Shown here: piece by piece, positions 22,886 to 29,527 of the stretch
How positions within the stretch are numbered: position 1 is the first letter of the stretch
How the letters are laid out: each line of letters starts with the position of its first letter
Origin: a virus
Virus record (IMG/VR): IMGVR_UViG_3300037963_001192
Location: 1-30,023 of that record
Direction: 5' to 3' (one strand)
Length of the DNA stretch: 30,023 bases
The notes under the pieces: model-generated
The model's input: the letters and a program-made list of their open reading frames with translations, nothing else
Told to the model about the DNA's origin: nothing
Databases searched by the model: none
Position numbers and translations under genes: made by a program

Positions 22886-23187
22886 TGGCAGAATATCAAG
22901 GCAGAAAAGTAACACTAGACAAACCTACTAGAATCACTAAAGGTCAAGCAGGATATGGAAGAAAGAAGTTCCAAGTCTATGTTAAAGATGGTGACAAAGT
23001 TAAAAAGGTAATGTTTGGTGACCCTAACTTAACTATAAAAAGATTTTCAGATGAAAAAAGAAGAAGTTTTAGAGCAAGACATAAGTGTGATTCTAACAAA
23101 CCTACAGACAAAACAAAGGCTAGATACTGGTCATGTAAGTTTTGGCAATCAAGAAAGTCAGTATCTGATTTATTAAGTGGGAGTTGA
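22885..23187 (+). CDS. Conserved small head-region protein
   Basis: A 100-aa basic protein overlapping the portal stop by one base (TAATG). It carries the phrases VTLDKPTRI, KKFQVYVKDGDKVKKVMFGDPNL and SFRARHKCDSNKPTDKTKARYWSCKFW. This combination recurs in marine phages near portal and prohead genes, in T4-like cyanophages within a prohead-core protein. The two cysteines (of RHKCD and WSCKFW) and conserved histidine suggest a metal-binding or stabilised core. A head-assembly role is inferred from neighbours and family recollection; mechanism unknown. Confidence 0.6.
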   Translation: MAEYQGRKVTLDKPTRITKGQAGYGRKKFQVYVKDGDKVKKVMFGDPNLTIKRFSDEKRRSFRARHKCDSNKPTDKTKARYWSCKFWQSRKSVSDLLSGS

Positions 23188-23923
23188 TGGCTTAGTGTCA
23201 GACCAATTATTTATAGAACAAAATGCAGAAACTATTGCAGATATTATTCTTGAAGTTCAAGAGAGAACTATAGCAGAACTTTATGCACTAAAAGGTAACA
23301 AATCAGCAGAAGAATTTATAAGATTTATAGAAAGACTTAATGTTGAGGAAGTAATATTTGCAAAGGCTGAAAATGCTATAACTATATTTGAAAACTCTCA
23401 TGCAGGTATGCTACAATCTATACAAGGCTTTTCTGACCTATCAGAAGAAACACTACAAGCACTTGTAAACTATAACACAAACTCTTTATTGTCACAACTA
23501 GATAATATGGCTCAAGTAGTTAAAAGAGAAGTAATAAATGGCATTATTGCTGGGTCACCAACACAATTTGTATTAGAAAAAGTTAGAGGTCAAGGTGCAT
23601 TGAGCAGAGGACAGCTTTTAACACTTATTAACACATCAATGAATGAGTATAGTAGAAATGTTACTAAGCTAATGATAGATAAAATGCCTGATGAAACTAA
23701 ATATGTCTATATTGGTGCATTAGATGAAAAAACAAGACCAATATGTTTACAGATGATGTCAGCAGACAAATTAACAAGGGCTGAAATAGAAGCAAGATTT
23801 GGTAGCAAAGTATTTACAGAAGGTGGAGGATATAATTGCAGACACAAATGGGAAATATCTGTGCAGGATAAGTTTGGACATGACCCTCAAGGTGCTAAGA
23901 AAAGACTGGAGGACTTAGACTAA
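23177..23923 (+). CDS. Minor head protein, Mu gpF-like
   Basis: A 248-aa protein starting at GTG 23177, inside the preceding gene; another GTG at 23195 is possible and no ATG is available in the N-terminal region. The C-terminal part has the family signature: YIGALDEKTRPICLQM, then LTRAEIEARFG and GGYNCRHKWE, with the cysteines and histidine of the Mu gpF-like domain. The N-terminal half is helical (LFIEQNAETIADIILEVQERTIAELYALKG), including VLEKVRGQGALSRGQLLTLINTSMNEYSRNV. In related phages this protein sits inside the procapsid near the portal and may be injected or needed for head morphogenesis. Confidence 0.75.
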   Translation: MGVDGLVSDQLFIEQNAETIADIILEVQERTIAELYALKGNKSAEEFIRFIERLNVEEVIFAKAENAITIFENSHAGMLQSIQGFSDLSEETLQALVNYNTNSLLSQLDNMAQVVKREVINGIIAGSPTQFVLEKVRGQGALSRGQLLTLINTSMNEYSRNVTKLMIDKMPDETKYVYIGALDEKTRPICLQMMSADKLTRAEIEARFGSKVFTEGGGYNCRHKWEISVQDKFGHDPQGAKKRLEDLD

Positions 23924-24582
23924 TGGCAGCACCTTTAATAGCTATAGTAGGAAAATTGTTCACAAAAAAAAGGCTACAGCAAATGGCACTTAATAGAGCC
24001 ATTAAAAAAATGTTTCAAAGAACACCTGACCCTGACATACCAATATCAAACATTACAAAAGGAAAGGTAAAAGCTACAGGTGAGCCTATTAACTTTCCTA
24101 GTCCATTATTTAATAATAAATTCTTTAAAAAATTAGGTGATAATTTAGTAAACCAGTACAGACATCACATATTTAATAAATCAAACCCTAAAGATGCTTA
24201 TGGTAACCCATTTAAACAACCTTATTCAAAAGGATATGAAAAATCTAAAAAGTCAGGTAGAATGAGAAGGCAAGATAGTAGTTATGCAGGTTCTTATGCA
24301 CCTTATCTAACAGGTGACCTATCAAGAGATTTAGGGCATAGTGTAGATGCTAAAAGAAACACTATTTATTTAGGTTGGAATGCTCATGCCAACAAAATAG
24401 ATTGGCTTAAGAAAAATGGTAGAGTATTAACAGATGGTAACTATCCATTGCCTAAAAGTGTTGTAGATAAAGCAATGAAGATAATGAACAATGAATTAAA
24501 GAAAACAATGCCAAAAGGCAAACACAAAATAAAAATTACAGCTAAAGTTAGTTCTGGAATAAGTCAAAAGACAAAAAAATAA
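23923..24582 (+). CDS. Virion morphogenesis protein, Mu gpG-like
   Basis: A 219-aa basic protein, coupled to the gpF-like gene by a TAATG overlap. The segment YGNPFKQPYSKGYEKSKKSGRMRRQDSSYAGSYAPYLTGDLSRDL, followed by YLGWNAHANKIDWLKKNGRVLTDGNYPLPKSVV, follows the plan of Mu gpG-like and HK97 gp10-like proteins, in which a TGxLxxS-type phrase precedes a strand ending in WxxHAxxxxW. These proteins act in head completion or tail joining. The Lys-rich C-terminus (KGKHKIKITAKVSSGISQKTKK) may contact DNA. Assignment is by pattern and order. Confidence 0.6.
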   Translation: MAAPLIAIVGKLFTKKRLQQMALNRAIKKMFQRTPDPDIPISNITKGKVKATGEPINFPSPLFNNKFFKKLGDNLVNQYRHHIFNKSNPKDAYGNPFKQPYSKGYEKSKKSGRMRRQDSSYAGSYAPYLTGDLSRDLGHSVDAKRNTIYLGWNAHANKIDWLKKNGRVLTDGNYPLPKSVVDKAMKIMNNELKKTMPKGKHKIKITAKVSSGISQKTKK

Positions 24583-24657
24583 ATATAGCATAAGTGTTAT
24601 TTTTAAATATATTATGGTGACAGATTTTTAATCAATTACTCACAAAAGAGGTTACAA
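24583..24657 (+). promoter_or_regulatory. AT-rich gap before the scaffold gene
   Basis: A 75-base gap without coding sequence. It holds an AT-rich part with TATTAT at about 24609-24614 and a GTGA/TCAC pair of short arms around 24616-24639. Because scaffold and capsid are needed in much larger amounts than portal and terminase, an additional promoter here would make sense. I could not match a full -35 and -10 pair, so only the location is suggested. A ribosome site AGAGG ends the gap. Confidence 0.25.
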
Positions 24658-25221
24658 ATGGAAGATAAAACAACTCATACTGAAGCAAATCAGGTCAAAC
24701 AACCTAGCACAGAAGCTAGTCAAAACAATGTATCAGATGGTATTCCTAAAGCTAGATTTGATGAAGTCAACAATAAGTATAAAGACATGACTACACAAAA
24801 TCAAGAATTACAGGCTCAATTAGACAAGATTAAGGCAGACCAAGAAGCAACTAGGCAGAAGCAGTTAGAAAAGCAGGGTGAATATAAGACACTTCTTGAT
24901 GAAGCTAACCTTAAACTTGAAAAGGCTCAGGCAGATGTTAAGGCATGGAGTGATTACAGAACAAATAAGAGAAATACTCTTATGGAGCAATTAACTGATG
25001 ATTCTGACAAATCTATTGCAGATGGCTTATCACTTGACAAATTGGAGTTGTATGTTAATAAAGTAACTAAAGTAAATACTCTCCCAACTAATACAAGTAG
25101 GGCAGGAAACACACCACAAGGTGAGTTTAATGGATATAGTTCAATACAAGAGTTTGCAATGAAAGACCCTCAAGGTGCTGAAAAATATTTAGAGCAAAAT
25201 ACTGAAGGTTACATTAAGTAA
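24658..25221 (+). CDS. Capsid scaffolding protein
   Basis: A 187-aa charged protein immediately before the capsid gene, where scaffold genes lie. The middle is a long coiled-coil helix (VNNKYKDMTTQNQELQAQLDKIKADQEATRQKQLEKQGEYKTLLDEANLKLEKAQADVKAW, about residues 38-99), and the beginning GIPKARFDEVNNKYK and the phrase KQGEYKTLLDE are usual in GP20-like scaffolds. The C-terminal 40 residues (FNGYSSIQEFAMKDPQGAEKYLEQNTEGYIK) likely bind capsid subunits. Scaffold guides assembly of the procapsid and then leaves. Length is normal. Confidence 0.8.
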   Translation: MEDKTTHTEANQVKQPSTEASQNNVSDGIPKARFDEVNNKYKDMTTQNQELQAQLDKIKADQEATRQKQLEKQGEYKTLLDEANLKLEKAQADVKAWSDYRTNKRNTLMEQLTDDSDKSIADGLSLDKLELYVNKVTKVNTLPTNTSRAGNTPQGEFNGYSSIQEFAMKDPQGAEKYLEQNTEGYIK

Positions 25222-25238
25222 TTTAATAATATAGCTTT

Positions 25239-25288
25239 AAATAGCAGCACATTCAAAATGAAGGCTATTTGGCAGTTGAAAGAATGTG
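25239..25288 (+). ncRNA. H-type pseudoknot in the leader of the capsid gene
   Basis: Two perfect 7-bp helices interleave: AAATAGC (25239-25245) with GCTATTT (25264-25270), and CACATTC (25248-25254) with GAATGTG (25282-25288). The loops are 2, 9 and 11 bases, compatible with an H-type pseudoknot. It sits in the 86-base gap before the capsid gene, ending 19 bases before the ATG, with the weak AAAGGA ribosome site just downstream. A role in translation control, message stability or processing is possible. An alternative 5-bp partner (ATAGC at 25231) for the first helix could allow switching. Confidence 0.55.
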
Positions 25289-25307
25289 TAACATAAAGGA
25301 CTGAAAA

Positions 25308-26201
25308 ATGGCAAATACAGATGTAGGTGTTGCAGCAGGTGGTTTAGGAAAAACCATTGCAGCAGCAATAGTTCAATTTAATAAAGCAGCAGTTACTCCT
25401 TCTACTATCTCAATGGTAGCAGCACAAAAAGGAAGTAATGTTGTACAATTCCCAGTTTATAGCAAATTAGGTGTTTCAGATGTTACTAATGAAGCAACAG
25501 GTGATGAAGATACAGAAGTAGCAGCAACAAGTATTACAACTGCTGCAACTAATGTAGAGATATTAAGAAATCACATTAATGCTAGAGTTACTGACTTAGC
25601 AGCACATGGTAATGCAGATGCCTTAATGATAAATGCAGGACAAGTTCTAGGTAATGCAGTAGCAGCAGAATTTGATGCAAACATTTGTGCATTATTTGAT
25701 GGATTTGCAACAAGCAAAGGAAGTGATGATGGTCTAAGGTTTTTAGATATAATGGATGCAGTAGCTTCTTTGGAAACTAATGATGCTCCTAGACCTTATG
25801 CAGCAGTTTTACATCCACAACAAATGTATGGCTCTTTTGGTCTATCTAATGAATTAGCAACCACAGCAACAAATTCTAGTGTTGGTGCATTTGCACATGG
25901 TGGTGCTGGATTTGTAGGTGACCAATTCTATAGAGCAGGTTTTGTTACTAGCATAGCAGGTATTGACTTCTTCACTTCACCACAAGTAATTGATGGTGAT
26001 ACAGGTAGAAAGAAAGGTGCTATCTACTCTAAAACTGCTTTAGGTGCAGGTTACATGGACTTTGGTGCAGGTAACTTCATAGAGTTAAGAACTGAAAGAA
26101 ATGAGTTAGGTGCTTCTACTAATTTAGTTGCTAATGGATATTGGGCAGCTTCTGAGTTAGTTGATTTACATGGTGTAGAAATACATACTGAAATCTCATA
26201 A
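25308..26201 (+). CDS. Major capsid protein
   Basis: A 297-aa protein in the right place after the scaffold. It has a regular capsid-like order: an N-terminal helical part (LGKTIAAAIVQFNKAAVTPSTISMVAAQKGSNVVQFPVYSKL), an extended loop (DTEVAATSITTAATNVEILRNHINARVTDLAAHGNAD), the helix AGQVLGNAVAAEFDANICALFDGF, and the phrases RPYAAVLHPQQMYG, GIDFFTSPQV and GAIYSKTALGAGYMDFG, which recur in HK97-fold capsid proteins of marine phages. Alanine-rich with only one cysteine. No protease gene was identified, so maturation may not involve cleavage. A hairpin terminator follows 11 bases after the stop. Confidence 0.85.
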   Translation: MANTDVGVAAGGLGKTIAAAIVQFNKAAVTPSTISMVAAQKGSNVVQFPVYSKLGVSDVTNEATGDEDTEVAATSITTAATNVEILRNHINARVTDLAAHGNADALMINAGQVLGNAVAAEFDANICALFDGFATSKGSDDGLRFLDIMDAVASLETNDAPRPYAAVLHPQQMYGSFGLSNELATTATNSSVGAFAHGGAGFVGDQFYRAGFVTSIAGIDFFTSPQVIDGDTGRKKGAIYSKTALGAGYMDFGAGNFIELRTERNELGASTNLVANGYWAASELVDLHGVEIHTEIS

Positions 26202-26212
26202 TAAATAAAGGT

Positions 26213-26237
26213 AAGGGTGGTGTAAAAGCCACCCTTT
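26213..26237 (+). terminator. Hairpin after the capsid gene, probable partial terminator
   Basis: AAGGGTGG (26213-26220) pairs perfectly with CCACCCTT (26229-26236), eight pairs around an eight-base loop. The tail is only TTT followed by CACTTCTT, so termination may be incomplete. It is placed just after the capsid gene, where phages often limit read-through or stabilise the abundant capsid message. The arm ends nine bases before the next ATG (26246), leaving no room for a ribosome site there. Confidence 0.65.
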
Positions 26238-26245
26238 CACTTCTT

Positions 26246-26500
26246 ATGACAGATAAAAAAGATATAGGAAATTTAAATAATAAAGAATTTGGGTGTGAAC
26301 TTGACCCTGATAAAAAGTTAAAACTTGTAAGAGATGATGAGAAAGGTCAACAAGCATACTACAAGGGAAAGAAAATTAAATATATGGATTATATGCAAGA
26401 AGTAACAGATAGAATTGTTAGAAACAAAAAAGGCAAAGGTGCTGACAATATTGGTATGTTTGGTGGTGTAAGTTTTGATAAAAATGGAAATATTATTTAA
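26246..26500 (+). CDS. Hypothetical protein downstream of the capsid gene
   Basis: An 84-aa charged soluble protein (KDIGNLNNKEFGCELDPDKKLKLVRDDEKGQQAYYKGKKIKYMDYMQEVTDRI). The C-terminal third is glycine-containing (KGKGADNIGMFGGVSFDKNGNII). No ribosome site precedes the ATG; a stable hairpin ends nine bases upstream, so translation may be low or start differently. Position between capsid and a chain of small genes suggests a head or decoration function, but there is no motif for it. I do not recognise the family. Confidence 0.55.
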   Translation: MTDKKDIGNLNNKEFGCELDPDKKLKLVRDDEKGQQAYYKGKKIKYMDYMQEVTDRIVRNKKGKGADNIGMFGGVSFDKNGNII

Positions 26501-26511
26501 GGAGAATAAAA

Positions 26512-26679
26512 ATGGCAGAATCTAAAAAGAAAGAAGTAAAGAAAGAAGTAAAGAAAGAAGTAAAAGTAAGTGGGTATGAAATTAAAAAGCCTAATGGTAA
26601 TGTAATAAAAAGAGATTTCTTATCAAGTGTTGAAATAAAAATGTATGAATCAAAAGGTTGCAAAGTGGAGGCTATTTAA
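26512..26679 (+). CDS. Small lysine-rich hypothetical protein with KKEV repeats
   Basis: A 55-aa protein with ribosome site AAGGAG. Its N-terminal part is a three-fold repeat of KKEV (residues 6-17) encoded by a 12-base unit repeated three times exactly at 26527-26562. The remainder (VSGYEIKKPNGNVIKRDFLSSVEIKMYESKGCKVEAI) looks like a small mixed fold. It resembles small marine phage proteins placed between capsid and neck genes, but function is not known. Copy number of the repeat may vary among relatives. Confidence 0.55.
   Translation: MAESKKKEVKKEVKKEVKVSGYEIKKPNGNVIKRDFLSSVEIKMYESKGCKVEAI
26527..26562 (+). repeat. Three tandem copies of a 12-base unit
   Basis: The unit AAGAAAGAAGTA occurs three times without change (26527-26538, 26539-26550, 26551-26562), inside the small lysine-rich protein, coding for KKEV repeats. 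Probably arisen by slippage. Confidence 0.9.
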
Positions 26680-26681
26680 TT

Positions 26682-26990
26682 ATGATTATATTTTCACCAA
26701 TAACAACAGAAGCTGCTTTAGGCACAGATGATGCAGGGTCATCTAATGTAGGCTCAAGTGAATTTGTAAGGCTTTATAATTCAGCAGGAGCAGGTACAGA
26801 GCATTTAGTAACATTAAACAAAGCAGATGGCACAGATATTGGCACTTTTAGCTTAGAAGGACTAGATACTGTAATAATAAGAAAAGCATCTACTGATAAA
26901 ATATTTGCAGCAAATGCTGCAGTTAAGGCTTGTGGTGTTACTATTATATCAGATGCACAACCTAAAAAATATTCTGTATCAGCTAGTTAA
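26682..26990 (+). CDS. Hypothetical virion-associated protein
   Basis: A 102-aa beta-rich protein. The frame is open from a TTG at 26658 within the previous gene, but ATG at 26682 has GGAGG ten bases upstream and is preferred. Its sequence (SSNVGSSEFVRLYNSAGAGTEHLVTLNKADGTDIGTFSLEGLDTVIIRKASTDKIFAANAAVKACGVTII) follows the pattern of short proteins common in marine phages with alternating strands and a FAAxxxVxACGV ending. A head decoration or tail-associated role is presumed from family recollection. The stop overlaps the lysozyme start (TAATG). Confidence 0.55.
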   Translation: MIIFSPITTEAALGTDDAGSSNVGSSEFVRLYNSAGAGTEHLVTLNKADGTDIGTFSLEGLDTVIIRKASTDKIFAANAAVKACGVTIISDAQPKKYSVSAS

Positions 26991-27394
26991 TGTCACTTAT
27001 AGATAACATTAAAATATCAGAAGGTTTTAGGTCTAAAGTGTATAAATGCACAGAAGGCTATGACACAATAGGTTATGGATTTGCTATAAAAGATTTAGAA
27101 CTTGATGAAGATATTTGTGATATGATATTAGAAAGGAAGGTAGCTAAATTAGTTGAAAGGCTAGAAAAGAACTTACCATACCTTCCCAGTTTACCAAAAG
27201 ATGCACAAGATGTCCTAATAGAGATGGCTTACCAAATGGGTGTTTCAGGCTTACTTAAATTCAAGAAAACACTTATGTATGTAGAAAGTAAAGACTACAA
27301 AGATGCAAGTGTGGAGATGTTGGATAGCAGATGGGCTAAACAAACACCAAACAGAGCAAAGAAGCTATCTGATATAATGGCTAGTGCAGGATAG
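26990..27394 (+). CDS. Phage lysozyme, GH24 (T4-type endolysin)
   Basis: A 134-aa muramidase that cleaves peptidoglycan between MurNAc and GlcNAc. The active-site triad follows the family rule E-8aa-(D/C)-5aa-T: E11, C20 and T26 in ISEGFRSKVYKCTEGYDTIGYGF. Cysteine replaces the aspartate of T4 lysozyme, a known natural form. The C-terminal helical domain is recognisable (DAQDVLIEMAYQMGVSGLLKFKKTL, then SRWAKQTPNRAKKLSDIM). There is no signal peptide, so it needs a holin to reach the wall, in line with the downstream membrane proteins. Its end overlaps the phosphoesterase gene by 11 bases. Confidence 0.9.
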   Translation: MSLIDNIKISEGFRSKVYKCTEGYDTIGYGFAIKDLELDEDICDMILERKVAKLVERLEKNLPYLPSLPKDAQDVLIEMAYQMGVSGLLKFKKTLMYVESKDYKDASVEMLDSRWAKQTPNRAKKLSDIMASAG

Positions 27395-28586
27395 ACTAGC
27401 TTGTCCAAATTGCTTTAGTATACAACTCCACAAGAGTGGTATAGAACATGGTAAGCAAAGATATAGATGTAAGAGATGTAAAAGCAGAACAGTATTTCCA
27501 CTAAGGGAAGCAGAGTTAGAAGTTGTTAGAGAAAATGTAAGATACAAAAAACAACAACAAAAGGCTCAAGACATAAACAGGGTTGAAAGAAAAGCCTTTA
27601 GGGAATTTGCAAGAATTGAAAATGCTGTAGTAGAATACAGCAAAGAATTAAAACAGCTTTTTGAAAATTATAAACTACACACAGAAACTAAGAAGCATAG
27701 AGGTGGTAGCAAAGCAGTAGGTGTAATACAATTTAGTGATGTACACTTCAATGAGTTAGTAGACATACAAGGAAACAAGTATGATTTTGAAGTTGCCTCT
27801 AAAAGATGCAAGTATTTTGTTAGCCAAGCTAAGAAATACTTCAAGATGGCTAAAATAAAGAGCATAGTGGTGGCATTTACAGGAGATTTACTAAATTCTG
27901 ATAGAAGGTTAGATGAACTGCTAAATCAAGCTACAAACAGGGCTAAGGCTACTTTTTTATCAGTTGACATTATGCAACAAGTTTTAATGGATTTAAATCA
28001 AGACTTTAATGTTTCAGTTGCAAGTGTGGTAGGGAATGAAGGTAGAGCAAATAAAGAATTAGGTTGGAGTGATGCAGTAGCTACAGATAACTATGACTAC
28101 ACTATATACAACTGCCTTAGATATTTATTTAAAGATAGCAATATTACTTTTATTGATGGTGACCCTAGTGAGTTAGTTGTAAATGTAGCAGGACAAAACT
28201 TGTTAATGTTACATGGACATGGAGGACTTAGAGGTGGTATAGAGAAAGCTATAAATCAAATTATGGGTAGATATTCAATAAAGGGAATAAATATAGATTA
28301 TGCAATATTTGGTCATGTTCATTCTGCTAGAGTAGGAGATAATTATGGAAGAAGTTCAAGCATGGTAGGTGCTAATGATTACTCTGAAAAAGCATTAAAT
28401 TTAACAGGCAGGGCAAGTCAAAATTGCTATGTGTTTTATGAGAATGGCAATAGAGATGGAATAAAAATTGATTTACAAAATACAGATTGTGAAGGATATA
28501 AAATTGATAAAGAATTGGAAGCATATAATGCAAAATCAGCACACAAGACTAACAAACATGAAACAATCATAAAAATAGTTGTTTGA
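27384..28586 (+). CDS. Zinc-ribbon fused to calcineurin-like metallophosphoesterase
   Basis: A 400-aa two-domain protein. Residues 7-32 form a zinc ribbon (C7, C10, C29, C32) in the phrase CPNCFSIQLHKSG then QRYRCKRC, like that of IS1 InsA and other transposase N-termini. A charged helix (45-100) links it to a metallophosphoesterase from 112: D119-x-H121 (SDVHF), G167-D168 (FTGDLL), G217-N218-E219 (usual form is GNH), H277 and H279 (LHGHGG), and G310-H311-x-H313 (FGHVH). Most metal ligands are present. Such enzymes act on DNA or nucleotides; the zinc ribbon suggests nucleic acid. It lies between lysozyme and membrane genes, unusual for a DNA enzyme. Confidence 0.75.
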   Translation: MQDRLACPNCFSIQLHKSGIEHGKQRYRCKRCKSRTVFPLREAELEVVRENVRYKKQQQKAQDINRVERKAFREFARIENAVVEYSKELKQLFENYKLHTETKKHRGGSKAVGVIQFSDVHFNELVDIQGNKYDFEVASKRCKYFVSQAKKYFKMAKIKSIVVAFTGDLLNSDRRLDELLNQATNRAKATFLSVDIMQQVLMDLNQDFNVSVASVVGNEGRANKELGWSDAVATDNYDYTIYNCLRYLFKDSNITFIDGDPSELVVNVAGQNLLMLHGHGGLRGGIEKAINQIMGRYSIKGINIDYAIFGHVHSARVGDNYGRSSSMVGANDYSEKALNLTGRASQNCYVFYENGNRDGIKIDLQNTDCEGYKIDKELEAYNAKSAHKTNKHETIIKIVV

Positions 28587-28590
28587 CTCC

Positions 28591-28629
28591 TCCTTTTTTC
28601 TGTGAATGTGTTATGTGCTTCCCAAAGGA
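28591..28629 (+). promoter_or_regulatory. Possible hairpin hiding the ribosome site of the holin candidate
   Basis: TCCTTT (28591-28596) is complementary to AAAGGA (28624-28629), the ribosome site of the following gene, with a 27-base loop. The sequence CTCCTCCTTT here also resembles an anti-Shine-Dalgarno. Sequestration could delay synthesis of the membrane protein, as expected for a holin. The stem is only six pairs and may be chance. Confidence 0.25.
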
Positions 28630-28634
28630 TTAAA

Positions 28635-28784
28635 ATGATAGATACTTTAAAAACAACAACAGCAGGTACAGGTGCAATGATAGTAACTTGGATGGAGTGG
28701 CTACCAGTTGCAGTAAGAGTATTAGTAGGGGTTGCTACTTTTTTTTATATATGTGTAAAAATATATAAGCTACTTGAAAAATAA
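28635..28784 (+). CDS. Membrane protein, holin candidate
   Basis: A 49-aa protein. ATG at 28635 follows AAAGGA at good spacing; an upstream ATG (28602) has no ribosome site. A membrane segment covers about residues 23-42 (WLPVAVRVLVGVATFFYICV), preceded by a weaker hydrophobic stretch (TTAGTGAMIVTWMEW) and followed by KIYKLLEK. The size, the position close to the lysozyme and the pattern WxxWLPVAVxxxxxxxxFxYxxxKIYKL, which recurs next to lysis genes in marine phages, fit a small holin. One or two segments are possible. It overlaps the next gene by one base. Confidence 0.55.
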   Translation: MIDTLKTTTAGTGAMIVTWMEWLPVAVRVLVGVATFFYICVKIYKLLEK

Positions 28785-29092
28785 TGGAAAATTTTCTAGT
28801 AATCCTTGAGCAGTATGGGATTCCAATATGTGTTGCAATAGCATTTGGATTTTTTATTTGGAAACAAAATAAGTTTATACAAGATGAACTTATGGAGGAT
28901 TTAGAAGAAAGGTTTAAAAGATTAGAAGGAATATTAATTAAATTAATTGACCAACAAAAGAAAATGCAGATAGAGCAGAAAGGAATAGAGAAAAGTTATG
29001 AAGGTTTAGTTAGTATTATATCTAAGCTAATGAGTAAGAATGGTGGCAATGGATTTAAAAGCAAGTTAGAAAAGTTTTTAAAAGATAATTAA
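28784..29092 (+). CDS. Membrane-anchored coiled-coil protein, BhlA/UviB-type holin or spanin candidate
   Basis: A 102-aa protein with an N-terminal membrane segment (about residues 9-26, EQYGIPICVAIAFGFFIWK), then a long helix of heptads (LMEDLEERFKRLEGILIKLIDQQKKMQIEQKGIEKSYEGLVSIISKL). This layout is that of BhlA/UviB-like holin proteins and also of i-spanins (Rz). It overlaps both neighbours by one base (TAATG). As no Rz1-type lipoprotein follows, the BhlA-like reading is somewhat favoured. The cluster points to lysis. Confidence 0.55.
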   Translation: MENFLVILEQYGIPICVAIAFGFFIWKQNKFIQDELMEDLEERFKRLEGILIKLIDQQKKMQIEQKGIEKSYEGLVSIISKLMSKNGGNGFKSKLEKFLKDN

Positions 29093-29253
29093 TGATAAGT
29101 ATAAAAGATAGGAAAGAATTAAATAGGTTAAGACAAGAAGTAGATGTAAAGATAAATAGTTTTGGTTTGAGATTAAGAAGATTAGAAAATGAAATACTAA
29201 TGTTAAAAACACAAAACAATGAAATTAAAAATTTAATTAAAGGAGAAGAATGA
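29092..29253 (+). CDS. Small coiled-coil protein
   Basis: A 53-aa highly charged helical protein (RKELNRLRQEVDVKINSFGLRLRRLENEILMLKTQNNEIKNLIKGEE) that begins within the previous stop codon and ends one base before the next start. No membrane segment is seen, but Leu/Ile heptads suggest a dimeric or trimeric coil that could pair with the coil of the preceding protein. Lysis accessory is the contextual guess. It would be missed by size filters of many gene finders. Confidence 0.5.
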   Translation: MISIKDRKELNRLRQEVDVKINSFGLRLRRLENEILMLKTQNNEIKNLIKGEE

Positions 29254-29254
29254 T

Positions 29255-29527
29255 ATGGATTGGTTAGCAATGACTTTAGGAGCAAGTGGTGGTGGTGCAG
29301 TATTATGGATTTTAAAAAAGATACCTAATGAAAAAATATGTGCAGTAGTAGAAGGTGGCTTTGAAAAGCTAGGTGTTCTAATGACAGTTGGCTTAACTAA
29401 GTTTTGGGCAACTAAAAAACTATGGAATAAAACAATAGAGCCTTACTTTATAGACTTAGTAGACAATGTGGTAGGTGGTGCATTAAGAGGCTTAATCAAA
29501 GGTTTAAGGTCAGATAACAAGAAGTAA
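29255..29527 (+). CDS. Hypothetical protein of the lysis/tail border
   Basis: A 90-aa protein with AGGAG just upstream. N-terminal residues 3-20 (WLAMTLGASGGGAVLWIL) are hydrophobic, possibly a short membrane insertion; the C-terminus LTKFWATKKLWNKTIEPYFIDLVDNVVGGALRGLIKGLRSDNKK is a conserved-looking phrase that I have met in marine phages, with amphipathic helices. A membrane-associated role in lysis or in the virion base is possible. It is coupled to the next gene (TAATG). Confidence 0.55.
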   Translation: MDWLAMTLGASGGGAVLWILKKIPNEKICAVVEGGFEKLGVLMTVGLTKFWATKKLWNKTIEPYFIDLVDNVVGGALRGLIKGLRSDNKK

